Assembly (NCBI RefSeq): GCF_012910805.1
Contig: NZ_WTVK01000017.1
Span: forward strand, 40,305-104,304
Length of the DNA stretch: 64,000 bases
Source: Aromatoleum evansii
GTDB lineage: Bacteria > Pseudomonadota > Gammaproteobacteria > Burkholderiales > Rhodocyclaceae
Direction: 5' to 3'
Within the stretch, counting starts at the first letter, position 1, and each line of letters opens with the position of its first letter. Below are positions 31,101 through 37,932 of this stretch, one piece after another. The notes beneath the pieces are model-generated. The model was not told the origin of the DNA. It ran no database searches and was given only the letters and a program-made list of their open reading frames with translations. The position numbers and the translations under genes are program-made.

Positions 31101-31351
31101 TCACGTCCGGCCTGCCGGTGCAGATCCTCAAGTCGATGGCGCCGACCCTGCTGCCCTACCTGAGCCAGCCCGTCGCCGAACCCGAGCCGGCGCGCGTGCC
31201 GCCGACCGAGCCCGCGCGCGAGGCGGAAACATCCGCCGAGGAGCCGGCACGCGGCAATGCCGACGCCGGCATGGCGACCGGCGAGGTCCGTTCGCTGGCG
31301 CCGGCGCCGGAGGGGCAAGGCGAGGCCGAGCGCGCAAGACCGCAGAATTGA
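28142..31351 (+). CDS. Atypical bifunctional penicillin-binding protein (GT51 plus transpeptidase)
   Basis: This 1069-residue class A-like PBP has one N-terminal membrane anchor (LFWLCVLAIIVGGVAAYY). The GT51 domain has LFIENRDLL (Glu176, in place of the usual EDRRF) and GGSTLATQIEKYRHSP. The next motif reads EKLRQM with Gln245, where active enzymes have a Glu (KxxE). The transpeptidase domain carries Ser507-T-A-Lys510, Ser613-I-N and Lys932-T-G. The SxN-to-KTG distance of about 320 residues is well over the usual 130-190, so a large insertion lies around 640-840. The C-terminus is a Glu/Pro/Ala-rich tail. It builds or crosslinks peptidoglycan in the periplasm, but its glycosyltransferase may be impaired. 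The start codon lacks a clear SD. Confidence 0.85.
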   Translation: MHSGADVSGNTSNKKPQRRGWFRALRRTLFWLCVLAIIVGGVAAYYESETSWLQAREIPRYAAKLAWEVQPGPSEAIRFPEHGPFDQRLGYTQLKEFSERLAARGYAIERQARFSDALLDYAGRGYFPPYREKTRSGLAVNDARGDTLYATHYPIRHYDDFDSIPPRIVQGLLFIENRDLLDPERPHMNPAVDWARFGRAIFAQLAKVVDEDLNTPGGSTLATQIEKYRHSPDGVTHSPQEKLRQMVSASVRAYRDGAETLPARRELVLDYLNTVPLSAAPVYGEVHGLGDGLWVWFGADFARVNALLARDEASGDELAEQGLALRQVLALMIAHRRPSHYLGRGRDDLAKLADAHLRILAEGGLISAALRDAGLKAKLAFRDSAVDPARVPVPADKGSTLVRTRIAGMLDVSLYDLDRLDLRAATTLDGRLQEVVTEYLRRLAEPEFGRDAGVIGERLLTPAQLDKVHYSFTLFERTPGGNRVRVQTDTTDQPLDINEGSKLELGSTAKLRVLATYLEIVAELHQRHAEQSVAELRAVQVDPRDHIKRWAIDYLIRTADRNLPAMLEAALERTYSAGPGEAFFTGGGLHTFNNFRKEDDGRVPTIRQALQASINLPFVRLMRDIVRHTMYEVPGSTAKLLQDDDDPRRSEYLAKFADREAQVFMRRFWRKYKGQSPEKIRATFMDGLRPSADRLAAAYRYLNPEADLKTFSVFVTERLPAADLGEERLAALYKRYAPGSFDLPDQGFIARVHPLELWLAGYLATHPDASFDEAIAASKAERQAVYRWLFRTRYKGAQDTRIYTILEVEAFLDIHRRWVRLGYPFNRLVPSLATALGSSGDRPAALAELMGIIVNDGVRLPTSRIDRLHFAPDTPYETVFARRPGEGERVMSSEVATALRGALSEVVEGGTARRLAGAFAAPDGTPLAVGGKTGTGDNRIVISGGRGQVKGGVAMNRTATFVFYLGPRHFGTLTAYVIGSDAAAFKFTSGLPVQILKSMAPTLLPYLSQPVAEPEPARVPPTEPAREAETSAEEPARGNADAGMATGEVRSLAPAPEGQGEAERARPQN

Positions 31352-31488
31352 AAGGATTTGTTTGAACGGTCGGCAACGGCGCTCCATGGCCGTTGAATAC
31401 TCGGGATCCCGGCGTGTACGCGGTTGACGCGGGACGCGCCGGATCCGTCCGCCCCGGGAGGGGTTATTAAGGCGGCAATTAAGTACAA

Positions 31489-31549
31489 CCGTTCGCCCTG
31501 AGCTTGTCGAAGGGCATGGGCAGGGCTTCGACAGGCTTAGCCCGAACGG
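31489..31549. repeat. Imperfect inverted dispersed repeat
   Basis: Left arm CCGTTCGCCCTGAGCTTGTC-GAAGGGC (from 31489) and a right arm ending in TTAGCCCGAACGG (to 31549) are imperfect complements around a short centre. Sequences of this kind (GTTCGGGCTGAGCTTGTCGA-like) occur as dispersed intergenic repeats in many proteobacteria. Translation of the minus strand gives the familiar spurious peptide PFGLSLSKP. Confidence 0.75.
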
Positions 31550-31588
31550 TATTTGCTTGCCGGGATAATGGTCCGGAGTGACACCAAA

Positions 31589-33721
31589 ATGGTCCGCAAC
31601 CTGAAGAATGCCCTGCGACTGCTGCTTATCGTCCCGCTGCTGCTCGTCCTGACCGGCGCGAGCGGCACCGCCCTGGCCGATCCGCCCGCACGCGCGGGCC
31701 GCCTGTCGGTTGTTGAGGGCGAAGTGGCCCTGCGCCGCGACGGCAGTCGCGACTGGGAAAGCGCGGCCGTCAATCTGCCGATCACCACCGGCGACGAGAT
31801 CGCGACCGAAGCCGACGGACGGGCCGAGCTGCGCATCGGATCGAGCGTGCTGCGCCTCGACAAGGCGACCGCGGTCGAGGTGCGGCGGCTCGACGACGAG
31901 CGCATCCGCGTGCTGCTGAAGGAAGGCAGCGTCGCCATGCGCATCCGCAGCGCCGAGCGTGAGGACGCGATCGAGGTCGAGACGCGCGATGGGGTGGCCG
32001 TGCCCGCCGAGCCGGGCCGCTACCGCGTCGACTTCGTCGATTCGGGAACGCTGGTGAGCAACCACGAAGGGCATGTCGATTTCCGCACCGACGACCGCCA
32101 CGTCGGTGTCACCGAGGGGCGTCGCGCCCAGATCTGGAGCGAGGGGCCGACTCAGGTGGTGTGGGACGAGCCCGACGAGGACGATTTCATGGAGTGGTCC
32201 TTCGCGCGCGACCGGCGCGACGACCGCATCGCGCGCAACCGCTACGTCTCGCCCGAGATGACCGGCGCCGAGGATCTGTACGAATACGGCGACTGGCGCG
32301 AATACGACGACTATGGCCCGGTGTGGTTCCCGCGCGACGTGCCCTACGGCTGGGCTCCCTATCGCTACGGCCGCTGGGTGTCGATCGCGCCGTGGGGCTG
32401 GACCTGGGTGGACGACGCGCCGTGGGGCTTCGCGCCCTTCCACTACGGCCGCTGGGTGCGCATCCGCGGTGTGTGGGCGTGGGTGCCGGGCCGCTACATC
32501 GCCCGCCCGGTGTATGCGCCTGCGCTGGTGGCGTGGATCGGCACGCCCGGCGTGAGCATCACCTACACCTCGGGCCTGCCCAACCTCAGCTGGTTCCCGC
32601 TCGCCCCGCGCGAGGTGTACGTGCCGTACTACCGCTACAGCCCGACCTACGTGCGCCAGATCAACATCACGCACGTCACCAACGTCGTCGAGATCGAGCG
32701 CGTGGTGCGCGAGCCGCGCCACGTGCGCTATGCCTTCCGCGACCGCAGCGAGGCGGTGACGCGGGTGTCGGAACGCATCCTGCGTCCGCCCAAGCCCGTC
32801 GCGCTCGACGTCGAGCGCCGGCGCGAGCAGCGCGTGCGCGAATGGGAGCGGCGCGGCTTCCCGGTGCGCGAGGTGGTGCGTCCAGACGGCACGCGCGTGC
32901 GCACCGTGCAGCCCGCGCAGCTCATCCAGCAGCGCGAGGAGCGCCAGCAGGCGGTCCGCGAACAGCGTCAGGACGAGCGACAGCGTCAGGAAGAGCGCCA
33001 GCAGCGCCTTGAGTCGCGCCAGGAGCGCACGGAGGCGCTGCGCCAGCAGCAGGCGCGCGAACGCGAGGAGCGGGCCGCGCGCGAGCAGGAGCAGCAGCGC
33101 CAGCGCCAACTACAGCGCGATCAGCAGGAGCAGCGCCGCGAGCAGTTGCGCGACGAACGGCGCGACGAGGCGACTGCGCGTCAGGAGCGCCTGGAGGCGC
33201 TGCGTCAGCAGAACGCACGGGAGCGCGAGGAACAGGCCCGTCGCGAGGCGGCACAGCAGGAGGAGCAGCAGCGCCAGCGTTCGGTGCTGCGCGAGCAGCA
33301 GGAGCAGCGGCGCGACGAGGCCCGCCGTGCGCAACGGGAAGAGGCCGAACAGCGCCAGCAGGAACGTCAGCAGCGGCTCGAGGCTCAGCGCCAGCAGGAG
33401 GCGGGTGAGCGCGAGGCGCGCCGGCAGCAGATCGAGCAGCAGCGTGAAGAACGCGGTCGGCAGCAGGCGCAGGAACAGGAACGCAGGCAGCAGGCGATCC
33501 GCCAGCAGACCGAGCAGCGCGAGCGCGAGTTGCAGCAGCGCCAGATGCAGATCCAGCAACAGCGCCAAGCCGAGCAACAGCAGCGGCAGGCCGAGCAGCA
33601 ACAGCGGCAGGCCGAGCGTCAGCGCACTCAGCGCGAACCGCAGCAGGACAACCGCCGCAACAGCGAGGAAGAACAGCAGCGCCGCCGCCCGCCCTTCGGT
33701 CAGCCCGAAGGGGCGCGCTGA
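31589..33721 (+). CDS. FecR/DUF6600 exported protein with a long Gln/Arg/Glu-rich tail
   Basis: This 710-residue exported protein has a signal peptide (LRLLLIVPLLLVLTGASGTALA). A FecR-like domain follows (about 35-170: GRLSVVEGEVALRRDGS, TTGDEIATEADGRAEL, VLLKEGSVAMRIR). Next is a DUF6600-type Trp/Tyr/Gly-rich region (about 230-330: YGPVWFPRDVPYGWAPY, APWGWTWVDDAPWGFAP). From about residue 400 to the end it is a nearly uninterrupted Q/R/E/A coiled coil with QQRLEAQRQQ-like units. ATG 31589 with GGAG upstream is chosen; an ATG at 31568 is an alternative. No FecI sigma factor or TonB receptor is adjacent, so classical FecIRA signalling is unlikely. Function unknown. Confidence 0.8.
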   Translation: MVRNLKNALRLLLIVPLLLVLTGASGTALADPPARAGRLSVVEGEVALRRDGSRDWESAAVNLPITTGDEIATEADGRAELRIGSSVLRLDKATAVEVRRLDDERIRVLLKEGSVAMRIRSAEREDAIEVETRDGVAVPAEPGRYRVDFVDSGTLVSNHEGHVDFRTDDRHVGVTEGRRAQIWSEGPTQVVWDEPDEDDFMEWSFARDRRDDRIARNRYVSPEMTGAEDLYEYGDWREYDDYGPVWFPRDVPYGWAPYRYGRWVSIAPWGWTWVDDAPWGFAPFHYGRWVRIRGVWAWVPGRYIARPVYAPALVAWIGTPGVSITYTSGLPNLSWFPLAPREVYVPYYRYSPTYVRQINITHVTNVVEIERVVREPRHVRYAFRDRSEAVTRVSERILRPPKPVALDVERRREQRVREWERRGFPVREVVRPDGTRVRTVQPAQLIQQREERQQAVREQRQDERQRQEERQQRLESRQERTEALRQQQAREREERAAREQEQQRQRQLQRDQQEQRREQLRDERRDEATARQERLEALRQQNAREREEQARREAAQQEEQQRQRSVLREQQEQRRDEARRAQREEAEQRQQERQQRLEAQRQQEAGEREARRQQIEQQREERGRQQAQEQERRQQAIRQQTEQRERELQQRQMQIQQQRQAEQQQRQAEQQQRQAERQRTQREPQQDNRRNSEEEQQRRRPPFGQPEGAR

Positions 33722-33814
33722 ACACGCCTGCTGCAGGGTTTGTTGCAGTGCAGCGGTTGATTTTGGGGGGGCGAGGGCCTATCTTCTCGGGTCGCCCCTC
33801 CGAGTTCTGCTTCC

Positions 33815-34285
33815 TTGTCCGTTCATCATCCCAAACTCCGTTCCGTCCGCGATCGTGCCCGACAGGTGATCCTGTTCGAGGTCGGCGGGCTTGCGCTCAT
33901 CACGCCGCCTTTTGCGTGGCTGAGTGGTGTGCCGATGGGCGATTCGCTGGGGCTTCTCGCCGTCACCGCGCTGATCGCCGCGCTGTGGAATGCGGTCTAC
34001 AACACCGCTTTCGACTGGGTGGAAGGGCGCCTTACCGGCCGCACCGCGGACCGCCGGCCCGTCGGGCTGCGCGCGATGCACGCGCTCGGCTTCGAGGGCG
34101 GACTGCTGCTCATGACCCTGCCGGTGATCATGGCGTGGACGGGCATGGGCTGGGTGGAAGCCTTGATCGCCGATCTCGGGCTGGCGACGGCGTACGTGAT
34201 CTATGCTTTCGCCTTCAACCTCGGCTACGACCGCGTGTTCCCCATCGAAGCGACCGCGACCGAGGGGCTTGTCCGTGCGAAATGA
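33815..34285 (+). CDS. PACE-family efflux protein (two BTP domains)
   Basis: This 156-residue inner-membrane protein has four helices made of two bacterial transmembrane pair units. The second shows [11 protein letters not shown] and [10 protein letters not shown], and the first [14 protein letters not shown]. Characterised PACE proteins (AceI) export chlorhexidine, acriflavine or short diamines with protons. In the first unit the expected RxxHxxxFE reads RARQVILFE, so His is replaced by Gln. TTG 33815 is the only plausible start. The murB start lies inside its last codons. Confidence 0.78.
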   Translation: MSVHHPKLRSVRDRARQVILFEVGGLALITPPFAWLSGVPMGDSLGLLAVTALIAALWNAVYNTAFDWVEGRLTGRTADRRPVGLRAMHALGFEGGLLLMTLPVIMAWTGMGWVEALIADLGLATAYVIYAFAFNLGYDRVFPIEATATEGLVRAK

Positions 34286-35321
34286 GCGCCCTGTGCGTGG
34301 CGCCGCGCCGGCGATCGAGTCGGACGCCGACCTGCGTGCCTTCAACACCTTCGGCCTGCCGGCGCGCGCCGCGCGGCTCGCCACGATAACGGACGCGGCC
34401 CAGGTCGCCGCGCTGATCGCAGCCCCGGAATGGGGACTGCCGCGCCTCGTGCTCGGCGGCGGCAGCAACCTCGTGCTCACGCGCGACTTTCCCGGCCTGG
34501 TGCTGAAGGTCGCCATCGCCGGATGCCGCCTCGCCGACGAGGACAACGATGCGTGGTACGTCGAGGCCGGTGCGGGCGAGAACTGGCATGACTTCGTGCG
34601 CTGGACCCTCGCGCAAGGCTGGCCGGGGCTCGAGAACCTGTCGCTGATTCCGGGCACGGTGGGTGCCGCCCCGGTGCAGAACATCGGCGCCTACGGACTC
34701 GAGATCGCCGAGCGCTTCCACGGCCTGCAGGCCGTTTCACTGGAAACGGGCGAGATGCTGCGGCTCGGTCCCGCGGACTGCCGCTTCGCCTATCGCGACA
34801 GCGTGTTCAAGCAGGCGCTCGCGGGCCGCGTGCTCATCACCGCCGTCACCTTCCGCCTGCCCAAGCGCTGGCAGCCGGTCACCGGCTACGCGGACGTCGC
34901 ACGCGAGCTTGCCGAACGGGGCATTGCCGCACCGACCGCGCTGGACGTGTCGGACGCCGTCATCGCCATCCGCCGGCGCAAGCTGCCCGACCCCGCGCGC
35001 CTCGGCAACGCGGGCAGCTTCTTCAAGAACCCGGTCGTCGATGCTGCCGTGCTGGCGCGCCTGGATGCCGCCCATCCCGAGCTGCCGCGCTACCCGCAGG
35101 CGGACGGCCGCTACAAGCTCGCGGCCGGCTGGCTGATCGACCGCTGCGGTTGGAAGGGGCGCGACCTGGGCCCTGTCGGCGCCTACGAGCAGCAGGCGCT
35201 GGTGCTCGTCAATCGCGGCGGCGCCACCGGCGCCGATGTCGAGCGCATCGCGCGGGCGATTCAGGACGACGTGTTCGCGCGCTTCGGCGTGCATCTGGAG
35301 CCCGAGCCCGTCTTCGTGTGA
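34275..35321 (+). CDS. murB: UDP-N-acetylenolpyruvoylglucosamine reductase MurB
   Basis: This 348-residue FAD enzyme reduces UDP-GlcNAc-enolpyruvate to UDP-MurNAc with NADPH in the cytoplasm. Conserved blocks are [61 protein letters not shown] and the C-terminal [11 protein letters not shown] with the catalytic Glu. It is a type I (E. coli-like) MurB with the GAYG and YRDS features. GTG 34275 overlaps the end of the efflux gene and has GAGGGG seven bases upstream. It adds to the envelope genes around it. Confidence 0.95.
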   Translation: MRNERPVRGAAPAIESDADLRAFNTFGLPARAARLATITDAAQVAALIAAPEWGLPRLVLGGGSNLVLTRDFPGLVLKVAIAGCRLADEDNDAWYVEAGAGENWHDFVRWTLAQGWPGLENLSLIPGTVGAAPVQNIGAYGLEIAERFHGLQAVSLETGEMLRLGPADCRFAYRDSVFKQALAGRVLITAVTFRLPKRWQPVTGYADVARELAERGIAAPTALDVSDAVIAIRRRKLPDPARLGNAGSFFKNPVVDAAVLARLDAAHPELPRYPQADGRYKLAAGWLIDRCGWKGRDLGPVGAYEQQALVLVNRGGATGADVERIARAIQDDVFARFGVHLEPEPVFV

Positions 35322-35380
35322 CGGTATCCGTGGTGCCCGTGGACCGGGCGTGAAAACCATGTTCAAATGCGGGCTTTTAT

Positions 35381-35402
35381 CCGACGGCGGCCTTGCCGTC
35401 GG
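35381..35402. repeat. Short inverted repeat upstream of cytochrome c gene
   Basis: CCGACGGC (35381-35388) and GCCGTCGG (35395-35402) form a perfect 8-bp stem with loop GGCCTT. No T-tract follows on either strand, so it may be a weak terminator for murB or an operator rather than a clear terminator. Confidence 0.45.
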
Positions 35403-35449
35403 CATAATCGCGTGCCGCTACGGCCCGCCACTCCCCGGGGGAAACGAAC

Positions 35450-36085
35450 ATGATCCGGAGCCGTCTGGCTCTCTTCGTGCTGCTGATCGGCGTCGGCACG
35501 GGCACGGCATCGGCCGGCAACGACGCGGTGATGCAGCTGATCGCAAAGGCGGCATCCGATTCGGCCGCCCGCACGGCGCTGGTGCGCGAAGGCGATGCGG
35601 CCGCCTTCTTCTGCAAGAACTGCCACGGCGACAAAGGCATCGCCCGCTATCCCGAGGTGCCCAACCTCGCTAGCCAGAATCCGGCCTACATCGTCAGCCA
35701 GATCGAGGCCTTCCTGTCCGGCAAGCGCCGCAACGAGTTCATGCAGGGGCTGATGAAGGTCCTGGGCGACCGCGAGAAGGCAGCCATCGCGCTGTTCTAT
35801 GCGAACCAGCCGGCGACGCCTGCCGTCGCTGCGCCGCCGCCCGCCGCCGCCGCGGGTGAAGGCCACTACAAGCGCCTGTGCATGTCCTGCCATCAGGCCA
35901 GCGGCTACGGGAGCGAGGCCTTCGCGCGCATCGCCGGCCAGCAGCCCGCCTACCTGCGGCTGAGCATGAAGCGCTACCTGGCGCGCAGCGGCGAGCGCAC
36001 CAATGCCGAGATGAGCGCCTCGGTCGGCCAGCTCGGCGAGGCGAACATCGAGCCGGTCGTGCACTACCTGGCGAGCCTGAAGTAA
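35450..36085 (+). CDS. Di-heme cytochrome c (cytochrome c4-like)
   Basis: This 211-residue periplasmic cytochrome has a signal peptide (ending ASAG) and two class I heme domains. The heme motifs are CKNCH (Cys55, Cys58, His59) and CMSCH (Cys144, Cys147, His148). An Ala/Pro linker (about 121-136) joins them, in c4 style. Axial Met candidates are Met98 or Met102 for the first domain and Met172 or Met187 for the second. GGGGGAAA precedes the ATG. It is probably an electron carrier to a terminal oxidase or reductase. No partner is adjacent. Confidence 0.85.
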   Translation: MIRSRLALFVLLIGVGTGTASAGNDAVMQLIAKAASDSAARTALVREGDAAAFFCKNCHGDKGIARYPEVPNLASQNPAYIVSQIEAFLSGKRRNEFMQGLMKVLGDREKAAIALFYANQPATPAVAAPPPAAAAGEGHYKRLCMSCHQASGYGSEAFARIAGQQPAYLRLSMKRYLARSGERTNAEMSASVGQLGEANIEPVVHYLASLK

Positions 36086-36087
36086 GG

Positions 36088-36124
36088 CCCCTCAGGCAAG
36101 CCCCCTCAAGCAAGCCCCCTCAGC
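36088..36124. repeat. Tandem 14-bp repeat, about 2.6 units
   Basis: The unit GCCCCCTCAAGCAA is repeated with small changes (GCCCCTCAGGCAA, then GCCCCCTCAAGCAA, then GCCCCCTCAG). It fills the gap between the cytochrome stop and the convergent amidase stop. Confidence 0.75.
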
Positions 36125-36878
36125 GCGGCGCGGTGATCCCGCCCGCCGTCACGCACGCCGCGACGCCGGTGGCGATCTCCTCGGCCATGCGCTGCTGGCG
36201 CGCCGCATCGCGCAGCAGCAGCTCCTCGTCGCGGTGCTTGATCACGCCGGCCTCGAACAGCACCGCGGGCTGGCGCGCCTGGTAGAGCACGACGAGGTTG
36301 TCGTAGTAGTGCACCGCGTGCTGCGCGTCGGCGTACTCGCGGCGGCGGCCGTTCTTCTCCGTCGGCACGAAGCCCGCGCGCTGCAGCCGCGCGCCGATCG
36401 CCGACGCGCACATCAGGCTGGCGGCGACGTCGGGATTGCGGCGTGACACGAAGAGTGAATGGCCGGCCCACAGGTCGCTGAAATCGAGCGGGATGCCCTG
36501 CCATTCCCAGGGCGTGAGGTGCTGCTCGCCGACCGAATCGTGGTGGATCGAGATCAGGAGCACGGCACCGGCTGCTCGTTCGGGGCGCGCCTGCAGCGAT
36601 TCGATGCGGCCGTCGGCGTTGATCAGCACGGCCTCCAGGCCGAGTCGTGCGAGGGCGGTGACGACGCGCCCGGCGAGCTCGCGGTTGAACTCGAACTCGC
36701 TGCGGCCGCGCGCACTGATCGCGCCGGGCGCCTGCAGCGTGTGGCCGATGTCGACGGCGACGAGGGGAGATCCGCCGGCGGCAGGCGAGGCGGGAACTGC
36801 AATCGGAGCGAGGAGCAGGCCCAGCGCCACCTGGGCCGTGCGTCGAAGGCGCGATGGCGGCCGGCGTCGTGCGCCCAC
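36120..36878 (-). CDS. N-acetylmuramoyl-L-alanine amidase (Amidase_3 family)
   Basis: This protein of about 252 residues has zinc-site motifs of the AmiC/CwlM family: DIGHTLQAPG, a Glu in SEFEFNRELAG, ISIHHDSV, and the catalytic Glu in PAVLFEAGVI. An N-terminal signal anchor (VALGLLLAPIAVPASPAAG) directs it to the periplasm, where it would cut stem peptides from glycans. GTG 36878, four bases after the IclR stop, is the likely start; a GTG at 36932 would overlap the IclR gene. It lacks the AMIN domain of septal amidases. It is unusual to find it behind a transcription regulator. Confidence 0.82.
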   Translation of the reverse strand: MGARRRPPSRLRRTAQVALGLLLAPIAVPASPAAGGSPLVAVDIGHTLQAPGAISARGRSEFEFNRELAGRVVTALARLGLEAVLINADGRIESLQARPERAAGAVLLISIHHDSVGEQHLTPWEWQGIPLDFSDLWAGHSLFVSRRNPDVAASLMCASAIGARLQRAGFVPTEKNGRRREYADAQHAVHYYDNLVVLYQARQPAVLFEAGVIKHRDEELLLRDAARQQRMAEEIATGVAACVTAGGITAPR

Positions 36879-36882
36879 GCGC

Positions 36883-37719
36883 TCAGCCGTCCGTGTTGCC
36901 GAGCCGCGCCGAGATCGCCTGCGCACAGGCACGCAGTTTCGTCGCGATCGGGCCGTCCCATGCGGGATCGAAGTTCGCCGCCGGACCCATCGCGGTGATC
37001 GCGAGCGCGAGGTGGCGGGTGTGATCGAACACCGGGGCGGTGAAGGCGTTGATGCCGGGGATGGGTTTGCCGACGGCGCGGGCGAGGCGCTCGCGGCGGA
37101 TTTCGTCGAGTTCGGCTTCGAGTTCCACGCGCGAGACGCCGCCGCGATCGGCCTCGAGGGATGCGAATTCCTCCTCGATCAGCGCCGCGGTCATGCGCGC
37201 CGGCAGGAAGGCGGCGAAGGTGCGGCCGGTGGCGGAGGTGAGGAGGTCCATCACGGTGCCGACGCGCATGTTCACGTGCACCTGGCGGCTGCATTCCTCG
37301 ATGCTGACGATGGTCGGGCCCTGGTTGCCCCACACGGCGATCGCGACGTTCTGCTGGATCTCGTCGGAGAGCTTTGCCACTTCGGGCGCCGCGACGCGCA
37401 GCGGGTTGAGCCCGTGCAGTGCCGTCAGGCCCATCTGCAGCGCGAAGGCACCCAGGCCGTAGCGGCCGGTGAGCGGATCCTGCTCGATCAGGCCGAGCTT
37501 GCCGAAGCTCACCAGATAGGGGTGGGCCTTGGCGGGCGGCATGCCGGCCTCGCGTGCAAGATCCTTCAGGATCATCGGTGCGCCCTGGCGCACCAGCGCC
37601 TGCAGCAGTGCGCCGCCGACCTCGATCGACTGGATGCCGCGGCGGTCGCCACCCTGTTTGACGCCGCGTTCGTCGGGGCGCTCCGCGAGCGTTTCGTTGT
37701 CCAACTTATTGTCTCCCAT
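36883..37719 (-). CDS. IclR-family transcription regulator
   Basis: This 278-residue regulator has an N-terminal winged helix (about 28-90: IQSIEVGGALLQALVRQGAPM, LAREAGMPPAKAHPYLVSF) and a C-terminal effector domain (DEIQQNVAIAVWGNQGPTIV, TSATGRTFAAFLP, VDHTRH-like VFDHTRHLALAI). IclR proteins control aromatic and short-acid catabolism genes. It is transcribed away from the flavin monooxygenase gene, and the intergenic promoter contains a palindrome suited to its binding. It likely controls that cluster with an aromatic acid as effector (inference). Confidence 0.9.
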   Translation of the reverse strand: MGDNKLDNETLAERPDERGVKQGGDRRGIQSIEVGGALLQALVRQGAPMILKDLAREAGMPPAKAHPYLVSFGKLGLIEQDPLTGRYGLGAFALQMGLTALHGLNPLRVAAPEVAKLSDEIQQNVAIAVWGNQGPTIVSIEECSRQVHVNMRVGTVMDLLTSATGRTFAAFLPARMTAALIEEEFASLEADRGGVSRVELEAELDEIRRERLARAVGKPIPGINAFTAPVFDHTRHLALAITAMGPAANFDPAWDGPIATKLRACAQAISARLGNTDG

Positions 37720-37785
37720 GGAGCGCGAATCTTAGCAGCTGCGTCGATCGACTTTCTCGATTGATATTCAACCATAGCAAACTAA

Positions 37786-37814
37786 TTGACGATTAACAAA
37801 TCGTTGGCTAGGAT
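37786..37814 (+). promoter_or_regulatory. Sigma-70 promoter of the monooxygenase cluster
   Basis: TTGACG (37786-37791) and TAGGAT (37809-37814) are spaced by exactly 17 bases. The predicted transcript carries a 5' UTR of about 110 bases before the GTG at 37933. Confidence 0.7.
37789..37804. promoter_or_regulatory. Candidate IclR-type operator within the promoter spacer
   Basis: The perfect inverted repeat ACGATT-AACA-AATCGT overlaps the -35 box and spacer of the hydroxylase promoter. Binding there would block RNA polymerase, fitting repression by the adjacent IclR protein. Whether that protein binds it is untested. Confidence 0.55.
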
Positions 37815-37932
37815 GAAATTCATTGCGCACGGCCTCGGAAGAGGGCCGTGTGTGGCCGCGGCGAACAGGAGCCCGGCGACCCGCCCGCAGAAGGCGGCGC
37901 CCTGGCCGATTGGAACACAGGAGGAGGATTCC

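Noticed and set aside
31487..31560. Possible coding of the peptide PFGLSLSKP on the minus strand
   Set aside because: This is the usual spurious translation of a dispersed intergenic repeat, not a gene.
28163..33109. A 1648-codon open frame on the minus strand across the PBP and FecR/DUF6600 genes
   Set aside because: It is antisense to two well-supported genes, is made of Val/Ala/Arg/His-rich shadow sequence without domains, and even runs through an intergenic repeat. Long antisense frames are expected from GC-rich codon bias.
32900..33700. Direct DNA repeats or a CRISPR-like array
   Set aside because: The repetition comes from CAGCAG/CGCGAG codons of the Gln/Arg/Glu-rich tail; there are no constant repeats with unique spacers of fixed length.
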